A stretch of DNA of 15,556 nucleotides from Pavlovales sp. CCMP2436 (Eukaryota > Haptophyta > Pavlovophyceae > Pavlovales), in NCBI GenBank assembly GCA_026770615.1, contig MU631992.1, positions 2,480 through 18,035 of the forward strand. The letters run 5' to 3'. Position 1 is the stretch's first letter; each line of letters begins with the position of its first letter. The notes beneath the pieces are model-generated. The model was not told where the DNA came from. It did no database searches and saw only the letters and a program-made list of their open reading frames with translations. Shown here in pieces: positions 1-9,812 of this stretch. Position numbers and translations under genes: made by a program.

Positions 1-2328
1 ACACTCGCTCAGGCATTTTACTGCTCCATTGGCTGGACCGTGCCTGCAGTCGTCGGTGTCGCTCACGCGGCGCAGAGCAAGGAGTACGTCGTTGTCTCCC
101 GCCCCAACTTGATTGCAGAGCCCATGTTCGCGCTGACTATCCCGCCCCTCTGGATGTACCCTCCCGCAGGCGCTCGGCGCTCGGCTGCAGCGCTTCGCAA
201 GACCCAGAGACGATGTGCGAGCTACGTGCGGCCACTCAGAACTCAAAGCAGCGCCGCTTCGTCTGCTTGGTCGGGGACGGCGCTTTCCAAATGACAGCAC
301 AGGTGAGCATAAATCTCCTCTTCTCCCATATGCCGCGCGCCCAGGAAGCACAACTGTTTGCTATCCAAACTTATTCTAACGTGCTGGCTTTCTCGGTGTG
401 CGCATTGCAGGAATTGTCGACTGCTGTGCGTGACAACCTGCCTGTCACGTATGTGCTGCTAAACAACAGGTAACCGTGATTTTTTTTTTTTTCGACACGC
501 ATTAAATATTATACTGCTCGAACTTTCTTATATACTTTTCCAAACGTTCGACTTTTAAGAATGCGTGAAAATATCGAAACAAATCCACTAATTTGCGACA
601 CAAATGCGAACTTTCTCACGCCCTCCTAATAATGTGATAATAAACCCCACGTAACAATAGGGGTTACGGCATCGAGCGGCTGGTACGTGACGCAGTTCCA
701 CCAGACCTGCGACGCGGAGTCACTCTCAACTAATGCTATTTGCGAGCTGAATATGCGCCCCTGCGAGCCGCATGCCAGCCACGCCCCACGTCTGTGCGCG
801 CCAGAAAAAACTGCCTGTTGCGCCGACTCCGCCCCCTGCTTCCCCCTACCCCTTACCCCCTACCCGCCGTAGATCCACAACGGGCCGCGTGGCAATGACT
901 ACAACGATATCCATGACTGGAAGTACGCGCTCTATTAGCAAACCCCCGGTTCAAACATAGATGATTGGCTTGCTGTCAAAGACACCAAGTTCCCTCTCCC
1001 TAGTCGCTCGCTGTCTGGCCGTCACTGTCTGCGCTGACTTTCCAACCTGACTCATTTAGGTACGCTGAGTTCGCAAAGTCCTTCCGCCTGGGCGAGGACG
1101 GCCGCCCGGGCGTCTCGCTCGTCGTCTCGTCGGAGGCGCAGATGCTGCAGGTGCATGCCAAAGCATATGGCGAGCTCTTGCTGTGATGCCACGCTTGTCA
1201 CCGTCCAATAGAACAAGCGTATATATTATGAACTACTTTTATTTATCGTCATGTCGTTGTATTATACGGTAGCATGGGTGAGACAGTTCGAGGTCTAGTT
1301 GCTGTATATACTGTGGCTGATCATCCCACCCTCCCCCTCCCCTCCCAGTCTACGACCAGGTCAAATTATTCCGAAGACTGAGACGAGACTTGGCCAGTAT
1401 GTTGTTCAATGTATACATATGCAGTAGAACTATATAAACATGTGACTCCAGGATATACCCAGCGAGCAACTTTGTACGAAGTTGCTTATTCTTGGAACAA
1501 CCCACGAAAAATTTAATGTTATACATACTGCTGTATTCCAATTTCTCACTTTTAAAAGTGATATTCAGCTATTTGCTAAATACTGTGTTCTCCCTCTCCC
1601 TTTAAAAAAAATATCCCCACTTCCGGTCTCGGGGGGGAGGGCGGGACCGAAGCCATAACCCTTTCTTATTATGTCTGCCCCTGGCTGTCCACAGGCCTTC
1701 CAGGCCGTCGACAGCAAGGACAACATGGGCGTTTGCAACTTCATCGAGGTGCAGGTGAGCGCGCTCTTTTTCTTCTTTCCATAACACATACCCTCCTGCC
1801 TCCTCCACGCGCATCCATGATAAGCTCCGGTAGAGTTTCTTGCTGCGTGTACCTGACTGGGCTGTCCACCCCTTGTTGTTGCCATCATATCGTGGGAGCC
1901 GTGTCGTACGATTATCGTGTGCTCTGCAAAGGTTCTTTGGTACGAGTGTTTTCTCAACGCTTGGGTCCGGTGAAGACCTGTCAGGGAACGGAAATACTTC
2001 TAGATATTTACCTTTGAAGCCCAATATCGTTATACCATCACAGACGTTTTGCTATTCATCATCATTTCGTTGTACTATATCTTTAAAGCTGTTTTGCAAC
2101 AAAAAAATCGACTGATGTTATTTATATAATTGTTGGCATAGTTACCATATATATTTCCACATTCAAATGGTTACCTTTGGGGTGCAGATCAACAATGACG
2201 ATTTCTCGGACGCGCTACGCCGCGTTGGCGACTCGCTGCGCAAGACGAACAAGCTGCCGGACAATCCTAGATCGGAGCTCGAAAGCCGGAAGCCCGCCGA
2301 GTCGCTCGTCGCCAAGGGTGCCCTCTGA
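1..2328 (+). CDS. Pyruvate/indolepyruvate decarboxylase-type ThDP enzyme, C-terminal part, multi-exon, 5' end outside window
   Basis: This enzyme family uses thiamine diphosphate and Mg2+ to remove CO2 from 2-oxo acids such as pyruvate. Exons I place by reading frame and GT..AG borders: 1-83, 170-302, 411-469, 661-682, 873-922, 1060-1150, 1695-1754 and 2188-2328 (TGA stop). They join in phase. The product shows SIGWTVPA, then the ThDP-binding motif GDG (273-281) with 24 residues to NN (462-467), then GYGIERL, IHNGP and DWKYAEFAKSF, all in the order expected of the C-terminal ThDP domain of pyruvate decarboxylases. The tail after NNDDFSDALRR is a lineage-specific, charged extension. The first intron (84-169) is the least certain border; it leaves a longer-than-usual loop before RRFVCLVGDG. 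Exons are GC-rich and introns AT-rich. Exact substrate cannot be settled from this half of the protein: pyruvate is most likely, indolepyruvate or another 2-oxo acid possible. Confidence 0.88.
1151..1694 (+). other. Long intron of the decarboxylase gene
   Basis: This 544-base intron begins GTGCATGCC after the codon pair for LQ and ends in CCACAG before AFQAVDS. It is AT-rich in the middle and holds a small perfect hairpin (AGCAACTT, loop, AAGTTGCT, about 1467-1488). Reading through the donor gives only 11 more codons before a TGA. I see no gene on either strand inside it. Confidence 0.7.
1755..2187 (+). other. Last intron of the decarboxylase gene
   Basis: This 433-base intron has donor GTGAGC and acceptor GGTGCAG. 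Open frames on both strands inside it lack domain features and overlap one another, so I regard them as chance. Confidence 0.7.
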
Positions 2329-2390
2329 ATCGAGTGCACGCGCTCTCATCCGGGCTGCCTCAAGTCCCAGTCACCCAGTCGGCGCATTCA

Positions 2391-2540
2391 GTCGGCGCTT
2401 GCACACGCCCAATTAACCAGTTGCCATGAGCCGTCTCTCCGGAGGCAGAAGAGATACATCGGCTCATTCCGTCGGAGCTTGCACACGCCCAAGTCACCAG
2501 TTGCCACCATCCGTATCGCGGAAGAGATACATCTCCGCCT
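2391..2540 (+). repeat. Imperfect ~80-bp direct repeat downstream of the decarboxylase gene
   Basis: GTCGGCGCTTGCACACGCCC at 2391 recurs as GTCGGAGCTTGCACACGCCC at 2471, followed in both copies by a CCAGTTGCCA block and a GAAGAGATACATC block. The period is 80 bases with small indels. It lies just past the stop codon, probably in the 3' untranslated or flanking DNA. No coding role is visible. Confidence 0.75.
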
Positions 2541-2664
2541 TGCATCGTACGCACGCGTGTTTCACTCGTCGCCTATGCCCGCTGGTGATCGCAAATTGCC
2601 GACGACTGCCCGCATGCACGTGAGCACAGTACGCGGCAAGATAGATATCTGATTATGAGGTATT

Positions 2665-2770
2665 TCCTAGCTTCCTAGTTTTCTAGCTTCCTATCTAACG
2701 TTATAGCCCGCGCGCTAGCCCCCTAGCCTGATAGCCTGCTAGCACTCTAGTCTTCTAGCTTCCTAGCAGC
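2665..2770. repeat. Degenerate CTAGC/CTAG-rich minisatellite
   Basis: CTAGC, CTAG and CCTAG are repeated about a dozen times in roughly 100 bases, with irregular 8-12-base spacing. It looks like an old, degenerate simple repeat. Confidence 0.65.
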
Positions 2771-3520
2771 CCGCTGGGCGTGTAGACACCGTCTCCTCGT
2801 CATATGGGTAACTGGGTTGAGACAGGTAACGGACGGGGTCACGCGCACATGTATAACTAAAAACGTATACAAAGAAACGCAATCTATTACAGGAAACGGC
2901 CGGAGTTACGGACATCCTGGTGTATGTGTGCTTATAGGAATGCCTGTAATTTGGTGGTAATTATTAGTCATAATTATTTGATATATAATAGGGGGGTATC
3001 GCAACTGGCATCTGCGTGCATGCGTCGGCATTGCAATAGGCTTTCCTAAGACTTACACTGTAATGCGGCGCAATATAGACTGCGTCGCTGCGTGGAGCGA
3101 GACACCGCAGTAGAACCTATCTTCAAACAGGCCCGAAACAAAATCACCTGCGTCTGAGCTGCTCAGTCAGCGTTGTGGTATCACCGCAAGGTGACGCTGA
3201 AACTCAACAGAGTGACGCTCAGACGCTGACACCCAGGGCCTCCTGGACGCAGAGACTGCGCCCCAGGCGGTAAAAGTGGCATCTTAACATAACAAACAGT
3301 GGGGTTGTAACTAGTAGAACTTCTGTTACGTTCCATAACTCGGAGGGTGTGCCCATCCTGCACGATGTAGGCTGGGCCAAAGAATCGCCCTTATAGCCGG
3401 AATGAATCACGGGAAGTCTGCACAGCATCAGCAGGCAGTATCCGCTGTCAATAGCGCGTCATGAATCCCATCCATATATGTATGCGTATGTTTGTATGCA
3501 TGCATATAGCTATTACTAAC
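2771..3520. other. Intergenic DNA without a supported gene
   Basis: Mixed-composition sequence. Short open frames on the minus strand (3181-3428) overlap each other in different frames and show no recognisable motif. A GTGACGCT(C/G) motif recurs around 3191-3225. I see no RNA gene, promoter motif or mobile-element end here. Confidence 0.5.
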
Positions 3521-3522
3521 CT

Positions 3523-4070
3523 GGGTGGGAATTTCTGCCATTTTGTGCCAGCCTCGGCTGGCCCCAGTCTGCCCTGGTAGGAGCGCAGCCCCAGCTAGTC
3601 TGCGCCAGTCTGAGGGCGCGGTAAACTGGGCCCGCAGGGCCCAGTCTGGGCTCGGGCGGCTGCCGGAGGCCGCCGGCCGTAGGCCACCGCTGTAGTATAT
3701 AACTAACGCGAGAATTAATTATGTCGCCTGCGTAAACCCTGTCCACCTGAACATGAGCCGTGTTATTTATAACTTAACGAGCATTGATCTCAGCAAAATA
3801 AAACGGCGCCTGCGGCGTGCAACATGAGCGAGTGCATAGAAATAGCGAAATTGTTTACTATCGTCTGTCGATGGTGTAGGACTACTTATTAACTTACAAA
3901 GATAGTAATAAATGGGCGCCGCTACAATTTAAGTCGGGCGATGTCACACGCACTGCGTCACAGTGTGTTACATAGGCCCAGTCGCTATGCTTTTTTTTGA
4001 GCCGATGTGGCCTAGACTGCGCTCGTTGAAAGGGCCTAGCTGGTAAGTTATACAGCAGAAATTCCCACCC
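3523..4070. mobile_element. Possible small non-autonomous element with 16-bp inverted ends
   Basis: GGGTGGGAATTTCTGC at 3523-3538 is matched exactly, in inverted orientation, by GCAGAAATTCCCACCC at 4055-4070, giving a span of about 548 bases. The left part is GC-rich with many small palindromes (for example the GGGCCCGCAGGGCCC area near 3629). The inside has no convincing transposase. I found no clear target-site duplication next to either end, so a MITE-like element is inference; the inverted ends are what the sequence shows. Confidence 0.4.
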
Positions 4071-4525
4071 TGTGACAGTAAACTGTATTATGAATGGGAT
4101 CACAGGCAGTAAAAAACCATGCCGTTAAAGAACTGAGCCTGGTTTTGTGTGTGCCCTTCAATAAAGTAATGTAAGCAAAAGTTAACCATTGTTTGCGTAT
4201 GAAATTTGCTTTTAAACGGAGCCTCATTAACAAAATCGCCCTACTTCGTATTGCTCGCAACCCCATGTGCACAAGTTTGCCACCAACAACACCTCTATCA
4301 CCATCCCTGCTGCCAGGACTAATGTCTGACGTCGACCAAGTTAGCGAGTGAACTCAACCTCTTGAACCATGCTGAGCCGCTAACAAGCCTGTATTATATA
4401 GCGCTCATAAATTGCGCTCATATAACCTGTATGGCGCTTATAGCAAACAAACCCAACCATTTATATTGTGCCGATAATAATTAGAGCTGACGAGCGCACA
4501 GGGTTGATAATTTTGGTTTCTCGGA
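4071..4525. other. Intergenic DNA, no gene seen
   Basis: AT-moderate sequence with no long or domain-bearing reading frame. Copies of a GCGCTCATA-like word begin to appear from about 4401 and continue into the hairpin region to the right. Confidence 0.5.
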
Positions 4526-4587
4526 CATTGCGAGCGCGAAGTATGTCGATCACAACGTCTCGACATACAATGTTCGCGCTCACAATG
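4526..4587. repeat. Imperfect palindrome/hairpin with GCGCTCA words
   Basis: CATTGCGAGCGCGAA..GTATGTCGA (4526-4549) pairs with TCGACATACAATGTTCGCGCTCACAATG-type sequence at 4560-4587 across a short loop, with one bulge. The same GCGCTCAT/CAA word recurs at about 4401, 4415, 4577 and 4591. It could be a remnant of a hairpin-rich repeat family or a protein-binding array; function unknown. Confidence 0.5.
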
Positions 4588-4724
4588 TTCGCGCTCATAA
4601 TCAGCGGGCCTTATCGTTCATATGCGAACTAATCTTTTAGAACTAATATAAAAATATGTTTTTCTACTCCTAGGCAAGTCTGCGATCGAGAAGGGCGGTA
4701 CTTTCTCGCCCGCCAGTCAGAAGT

Positions 4725-4766
4725 ATACGGATACGGATACGGATACGGATACGGATACGAATACGA
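4725..4766 (+). repeat. (ATACGG)n hexanucleotide microsatellite
   Basis: Seven tandem six-base units; the first five are ATACGG and the last two ATACGA. In one frame they encode Thr-Asp/Asn repeats. That frame is open from a CTCCTAG acceptor-like site (about 4673) to TAA near 4819, so a short exon is possible, but I cannot support it further. Confidence 0.85.
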
Positions 4767-4775
4767 ATTATACAT

Positions 4776-5172
4776 CTAATTTATTTCGCTCGAGACCCCT
4801 TATCGTCGTCGGTTCATAACGATGTCACTCCGGAGAGTGAACCCGCCGTGCCAGCAGGTACCTCCAGCTGCATCCATTCAGCTGCAGGGCCATTAATAAC
4901 AAAAATTATATCGTTGAGTTGCCGAACACGCCCAGGTCCACTCCAACTCCACTTAGCCGCCGCCATCGTCCTTGTGCTGCTGTCGCTCTCGTCCCGCCAG
5001 CCTACTACTACTGCTACTACTTTTATAATTTATTCCGCTCGAGACCCGTCATCGTCGGTTCATAACGACGTCACTCTCGCGAGTGAATCCGCCGTGCCCG
5101 CAGGTACCTCCATCTGCGCTTGTGTGCTGAAGGCCCATCACTGACAAAAAATTATATCGTTGAGTTGCCGAA
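4776..5172 (+). repeat. Two diverged ~150-bp direct repeats about 249 bp apart
   Basis: Copy 1 (about 4776-4926) and copy 2 (about 5026-5172) share CGCTCGAGACCC, GGTTCATAACGA, GTCACTC, GCAGGTACCTCCA and AAATTATATCGTTGAGTTGCCGAA in the same order, with substitutions and small indels. The anchor CGCTCGAGACC is at 4787 and 5036. No reading frame is conserved between copies, so this looks like a non-coding duplication. Confidence 0.8.
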
Positions 5173-5292
5173 GGTGCCAGAGTCCTCGCCAAAGTTGTCG
5201 TCACCGCGTCAGGTCTGCCGGTTTCTCTTCCCGTCGTCGTCACCACTGCTGCTCTCATCACTCGATCTCGAGTGTTTGCCGGGTTTGCTTAC

Positions 5293-5667
5293 CTAGATCA
5301 CCAGTGAACTGATTACCCTGGTGATGAACTCTGGGATAGACTCGCTCGCGGTTTGAAAGAGAACGTGCAGCGGCAGCGCCGGCAACAAAACCTGCAGTGT
5401 CTGCGACAACAGCGAAACCTCGGCAGCGGGCGCGTCCGCGGGTGCGTTAGCGGCAGGAGCCGCTGCCACACCGGTTGCCACGTACGCCACGGGAGATGAC
5501 AACGCCAGCTCCTCGATCCCCGCGTCAGCGGGCGCGTCAGCGGGTGCGTCAGCGGGTGCGACCGCGGGCGCGTCAACGGGCGCGGGCACAGGCGCCTGGG
5601 CGCGCTCCGCAGCCGCCAGGGTGCGCTCCGCTGCCCGGCGCGCTGACCGGCCCGCGCGTGCACCCAT
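5293..5667 (-). CDS. Doubtful Ala/Pro/Asp-rich small protein
   Basis: An open frame of about 125 codons runs from ATG at 5667 to TAG at 5293 in GC-rich DNA. Residues about 30-60 are low-complexity APADAPADA-type repeats, preceded by an Arg/Ala-rich start and followed by a Leu/Val-rich C-terminal third (LLSQTLQVLLPALPLHVLF) that could be a hydrophobic helix or membrane segment. Other frames are also open here because GC-rich DNA has few stops, so the frame may be chance. No family recognised. An inverted repeat (ATCACCAG / CTGGTGAT, 5297-5325) lies in the last codons. If real it belongs to the host side, not to the virus. Confidence 0.25.
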   Translation of the reverse strand: MGARAGRSARRAAERTLAAAERAQAPVPAPVDAPAVAPADAPADAPADAGIEELALSSPVAYVATGVAAAPAANAPADAPAAEVSLLSQTLQVLLPALPLHVLFQTASESIPEFITRVISSLVI

Positions 5668-5730
5668 GCCGTCCACGTGGGGCTTAACCCCCACCGCCGC
5701 CCCGTGGGGCTTGCCACCCGCCGCCCGCCG

Positions 5731-5763
5731 CTGCTACTATTACTCCTATTGCTGCTGCTGCTG
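5731..5763. repeat. CTG/CTA/ATT trinucleotide microsatellite at the host-virus border
   Basis: CTGCTACTATTACTCCTATT followed by (GCT)n. The AT-rich viral sequence begins immediately to the right. It marks the visible junction. Confidence 0.75.
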
Positions 5764-5780
5764 ATATTTATAAATTTAAA

Positions 5781-6409
5781 TTATAAATCTATCATGTCTT
5801 CTCGTTCTAATTCTTCGGTTGACGAGACTAAAGTCATGCTTGGAACCTTATCGGGGTATGATATCCACGTCTTATTTACGGCTGCACGTATGCTATTATT
5901 GATAACGCCTAAATGAAGTTTTGACGTATTAGTAACTAAAGACATACTGCCGCCAAAATTCAACGGGTTTACCGTAGTTCGTGCCGTACAATTGTCACTG
6001 AAATATATTTTTAAATCGGCTATGCTATGGGCTTCTGCATAACCAGTAAATCTCAATAAAATATTTTCTAAACCTTCACTGTATGACATATCGAATCCTG
6101 TCGAAGTATTTGTCAGAGTAGTCGTCGATTTTACGTTATTAAAATACAAATCAATTAAAATTTTGTTATCTGTGCCTACTAGTCGATTAAGAACGATCTC
6201 GATCTGAGTCCATGCCGTAGTCGATAGTAAACCGTCGCTGCCGCTATAGTTTGCGGATGCATTTAATCGTGTAAAATTACCATTAGCGTCTATAAATACA
6301 TACGAAATTTTTTGATTGTTGATTCTTAACATCATATCACGCGAAAAATTACCTGCTCCAGACGACCATCTACTACGCCTAGATCTGTAATTTTCGGACG
6401 CTTGGCCAT
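5781..6409 (-). pseudogene. Lectin-like (LamG/ConA-fold-like) adhesion protein, frameshifted
   Basis: The start ATG at 6409 reads MAKRPKITDLG and stops at an early TGA (about 6334-6336). The large downstream frame (6335-5781) continues the protein, so one frameshift lies at about 6340-6390. The body shows FIDANGNFTRLNA, WTQIEIVLNRL, ILIDLYFNNV and IADLKIYFSDN. This spacing of a WTxI/V beta strand, a strand reading as 'IDLYFNN' and a final 'IADLKIYF' strand is what LamG/concanavalin A-like sandwiches usually show. The ending is hydrophilic (ELEREDMIDL). It is the last viral gene before the host junction. The fold is inferred from pattern, not from a search. About 209 codons originally. Confidence 0.5.
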
Positions 6410-6468
6410 CGTAAATATTGGCGTGTCTTTCGCTGCTGTATTATTTAACTTTATTCAAAATAGCAATC

Positions 6469-7330
6469 TCACACCTGTCGCGTTTGCTGTTTACTGACAA
6501 TCGATATAAATGTATTAGTTGTCGCAATATTACCAAAAACAGCGTACGGATTCAAAACTTTGATATATCCGTATCCTGTCCCCAGAGTGCTATCACTATA
6601 TAACGTGTCTTTTGTCCATGTGCTAGATTGTGTTAGTGGTATATTCTTACCACTGATATCATTAAGAGTAGTATGAAATCGATATTCTACAAATGATGTT
6701 ACGACGTCGACTATTTCCGAACTAAGTTCATTATCGCCTAACCACGCACGTGGTAGTCCGGCCGCATACATTATTATACAAATCGGTAAAGCGGTGTAAC
6801 TATTATATCTGAAATTTATCGTATTTGTTAACCCGCTGCTTGTCTGTCTCGTAATTGTCATAAATCGCTTGATAGATTCGTTGACGAATGTCGGTGGTAA
6901 TTGACTATTATATATTATGTTTGGCTCTACGATATAGATAATAAAAATTATTCCAACATCGTTTGCACCATCGAGATAGATTTTGACATCTGCCCCACTA
7001 GAGGGTTTCGTCCATCCGATATTTATACCGCCATCGCTTGCTACAATCGGAGCATTACAAAATTGTTTTTTTTATCGAATCATTAATGACTTTAGCAAGC
7101 TGTCCCAAATTTTGCAGACCTTTTGCTACAACTTTGAAAAAAATTGATACGCCACCGATATCCATTTTTAACCCGTCTAAAGAAAATTGTGAAGTGATAA
7201 GAATATCAAATATAATCGTAAACGCACTTTGTCCAATAGTTAAAGTTTGATTAGGATCACCGTAACTCAGTAAATGACCAAACGCGACCGAATCTGAACA
7301 TGTTAAATATATACCCATAGAATTAAGCAT
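6469..7330 (-). pseudogene. Unrecognised virion-type protein with possible Fn3-like segment, frameshifted
   Basis: The start ATG at 7330 overlaps the last codons of the upstream 74-residue gene. The first frame (7330-7055) reads MLNSMGIYLTCSD... and includes FTIIFDILITSQFSLDG. It breaks at a run of eight T on the plus strand (A8 in the gene, 7066-7073). The next frame carries on as NAPIVASDGGINIGWTKPSS and VKIYLDG, a pattern like a fibronectin type III strand pair, then IIFIIYIVEPN. From 6861 it continues MTITRQTSSGL... to a TGA at 6469. Total about 287 codons. No family recognised with confidence. Position inside the adhesin block suggests a fibre-associated virion protein. Confidence 0.5.
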
Positions 7331-7547
7331 TTTGCAAGACGATTACATCACATGTAGCACCATCTTCTCGAGAATTTGCACCAGCCGAATTTTCATCATA
7401 TGGTATAGCAAAATACGACGATCCTGTGCGTAAAACCAAATCGTTAGCTCCAACAACAACATTATCCAAACCGACGCCATTCTTATAAGGTAAAGTAGTA
7501 GGTTTAGTAGGACGTATACAGTGCCAGTATTTTATATTCTTTGTCAT
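7323..7547 (-). CDS. Small intact 74-residue protein of the adhesin block
   Basis: ATG at 7547 follows the TAA of the upstream lectin-like gene (7552) by four bases, and its own stop overlaps the ATG of the next gene (7330). The product starts MTKNIKYWHCIRPTKP and contains VGLDNVVVGANDLVLRTGSSYFAIPYDE, which looks beta-rich, with no signal peptide or membrane segment. It is the only gene in the viral block I read as fully open. The tight stop-start spacing on both sides supports it being real. Function unknown; a capping or linker protein of a fibre is one possibility. Confidence 0.6.
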   Translation of the reverse strand: MTKNIKYWHCIRPTKPTTLPYKNGVGLDNVVVGANDLVLRTGSSYFAIPYDENSAGANSREDGATCDVIVLQNA

Positions 7548-8172
7548 GATTTTAATGCTCTATAGATAGACGATTCGAAGAAACACTTTTACGCCACATT
7601 TTTACATTCGTGAAACTTTCGCTCGATGTATATTTTCGTGGATGAAGTTTAATATTGTACCTACCAATAATATCGATAGGTTTGGTTAATTGAACGCTAG
7701 CACTCTGACCATTGATATATACCGTTAACAATCTCGTTTTAGACATTGTAAAATCAAATCTAGTAACACCTCCGAGAGTGTAATCGACGTTATCAATGGT
7801 TAGATTATCTAAACCCGATCAAGTATTCAATGTATGAATATCACAACTGACGGAAATTGTCCATGTAATATTTTGAAAATCGAACGATAATCCTGGAATG
7901 AATTCAACCTCACTAGGCATCGGTGAATCGAAAATCGTTGCAAATCCGATACTAATAATTAAATCGTATGAATATGGCACTACTCCGTCGTTCATATATA
8001 TGTATGAGAATGAATCATCTTTTACGTTGAACCGATTTGGATCTCGTAAAGCAAATTGAACATTAGCGTTGTCATTCACAGTAAAATTTTCAAACTTAAT
8101 ATCTTGCAAATAAGTGGAATTCAGATAGATTACTGCGTTAGCGGTAGTCGTCGGGCTTGGCAATTGACCGAT

Positions 8173-8242
8173 AATATCGTAAAGTGCTTATAATGGTATC
8201 ATTATTAGTTACAATATCGTAAAGTGCTTATAATGGTATCAT
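8173..8242. repeat. 30-bp tandem duplication, 40-bp period
   Basis: AATATCGTAAAGTGCTTATA plus ten more bases occurs identically at 8173-8202 and 8213-8242. The period is not a multiple of three, so it breaks the lectin-like gene it sits in. Confidence 0.95.
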
Positions 8243-8293
8243 ATGCGGTAAACGATATTATTACCGGTAATAAATTGATCGATAATATTGTAA

Positions 8294-8365
8294 ACCCCTT
8301 GAACCATGCTGTAGGTGGTATTGATATAATGACCCCTTGAACCATGCTGTAGGTGGTATTGATAT
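8294..8365. repeat. 34-bp tandem duplication, 38-bp period
   Basis: ACCCCTTGAACCATGCTGTA plus fourteen more bases occurs at 8294-8327 and again at 8332-8365, again frame-breaking. The core CTTGAACCATGCTG is also present on the host side at 4361. Confidence 0.95.
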
Positions 8366-9568
8366 GACTGTGAAATCCATAGGACCTGTCAATAATATGT
8401 TTTGCTTCGAAATTAAACTAGCTCTGATTAAAAAATTATTATAATCATTCAAAAAATTCATGTAAACATTATAAATAGTTTGATTCTAAAATCATATATT
8501 TTTGAGTTTGCTTAACAGTGGATAGCGTCATAGGTGGATCTACCCTATCTAATCTTCGATTATCGATATCAGACGAAATTATCGTATCATTCAACCAGAT
8601 CTTTATATTCGATAATTAAGGACTGTGAGAATAAACGCCAGATATTTTAAAGCTGTTTATACCGTTACCAGTACTTCCCAGTGCTAACGAACTACTGATT
8701 GTATTTGTAAGTATTGGCAAACTAATATCATCAGACCATCATTTTATCTGTACCTTTGAACCTGATGCTGGTATTTGAAAAACCAAATTGGTCCATTTCG
8801 TAGTGCTTAACTCAAGCGATGCTACACAAAATGTAAAATCTTTAACGGAGTCACAAAGTAATAATTGACATCGATTATTACCAATAATCCCAAGAAACAA
8901 TAATCCGCCTAACGTAGAATTCGTTGAACTAGTACTATAAGACGTATTTATCTGTGCACCAAATCCTAGAACCGCTGAATTCTGGTTTGTATTTGTCTGA
9001 AATAATTTAATGTCTAACGAACTCGTCAAATCAGTGCCGCCAGTCGGGGATGCTATCGTTATTCTTGACAAATCACTTATGATAGTCGATAAATCACCTT
9101 TTCGAAAATATTTTTTACCGTCAATGTCTCTACCCTGTTCTGTTATACTACCAGAAAAATGCTTATCATTTCCCGAAGTATCGAGATTGTCATATACAAT
9201 CTCGATATGAGATTTGTTGAGAATACGGTAAGAGTATAGATCTAAATTTCGGTTTGTCATAAAACCGTCAAATTCTTGCGAATAATCGGCTTCTACAAAC
9301 TTTAGATTGCTTTCAATCGGGACTCCAGTATTGATTTATTTTTGTAATATTTGACTTTCGATATTTGGGATCTTTTGAGTCGATGTAATCCCTGAAAATG
9401 TGCTCCACTTTAATTAGCTCTCAACGATAATTTAGTATTATTATCATTGATGTTTTTTTTAGAATTATTTTATCGTTGAGTGATAAAGCATATACATCAC
9501 TGGCTTATGATCGAGTATTTAGATTTGATATATTGCTCGAAACGACAATATTCGAACTATTACGTTAT

Positions 9569-9812
9569 TGTTTGAAATTTTTTAAAATCGCTTTGATTTG
9601 TTTTAAGGATATATTCGACTCATATTTTATATTAGAACTATGTACATTATTGTTTAAAATTGTAAAATCGCATCGATTTGTTTTTAATGATATATTTGAA
9701 TCGTATCGTAAATTAGAACTATTAACATCACTGTTTAAAATTGTGAAATCAATAGTATTTATTTTGAGTGATATACTACTTGTATTTGTAGCCATCGAAT
9801 TAGTGATATTAC
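9569..9812 (-). repeat. 81-bp (27-residue) tandem repeats in the fibre stalk
   Basis: TGTTTRAAAT anchors occur at 9569, 9651 and 9732, spacings of 82 and 81 bases. The encoded unit carries NSSN(L/I)(R/K)Y(D/E)SNISLKTN and FTILN. The 82-base spacing is a one-base indel that coincides with the loss of reading frame at 9565. Confidence 0.85.

Larger units (their letters stand above)
7552..8461 (-). pseudogene. Second lectin-like (LamG/ConA-fold-like) adhesion protein, broken
   Basis: ATG at 8461 lies seven bases after the TAA (8469-8471) of the fibre gene. The N-terminus reads MNFLNDYNNFLIRAS, then TGPMDFTVISIPPTAWFKG. Two tandem duplications (8173-8242, 8294-8365) then disturb the frame. From about 8163 it continues as a beta-rich stretch (YLNSTYLQDIKFENFTVND, FDFQNITWTISVS), meets TGA at 7819-7821, and goes on as VTRFDFTMSKTRLLTVYING and ESFTNVKMWRKSV to TAA at 7552. 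'LTVYINGQ' plus a terminal 'FTNVKMWRKSVS' strand matches the usual end of LamG-type domains. Fold call is pattern-based. About 300 codons including the duplications. Confidence 0.55.

Noticed and set aside
40..473. Two uninterrupted reading frames over the start of the window
   Set aside because: They read through GT..AG introns of the decarboxylase gene; only the spliced frame keeps the ThDP-domain motifs.
1150..1186. Alternative 3' end of the decarboxylase by intron retention
   Set aside because: Read-through adds only 11 residues, whereas the downstream exons at 1695 and 2188 continue the family-like sequence in phase. Possible as a minor isoform but unsupported.
1565..2024. Long minus-strand and plus-strand frames inside the last introns
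   Set aside because: They overlap one another in several frames, lack motifs and cross an exon of the decarboxylase gene.
3516..4272. Minus-strand frames as a transposase of the inverted-end element
   Set aside because: No catalytic motif, low-complexity composition and inconsistent frames.
5475..5687. Arg-rich plus-strand frame opposite the Ala/Pro/Asp-rich frame
   Set aside because: It is the complement of the low-complexity repeat; high GC leaves all frames open.
5764..5800. Viral terminal inverted repeat at the left junction
   Set aside because: No matching inverted sequence is visible within the window near the right end, so neither a terminal repeat nor a target-site duplication can be claimed.
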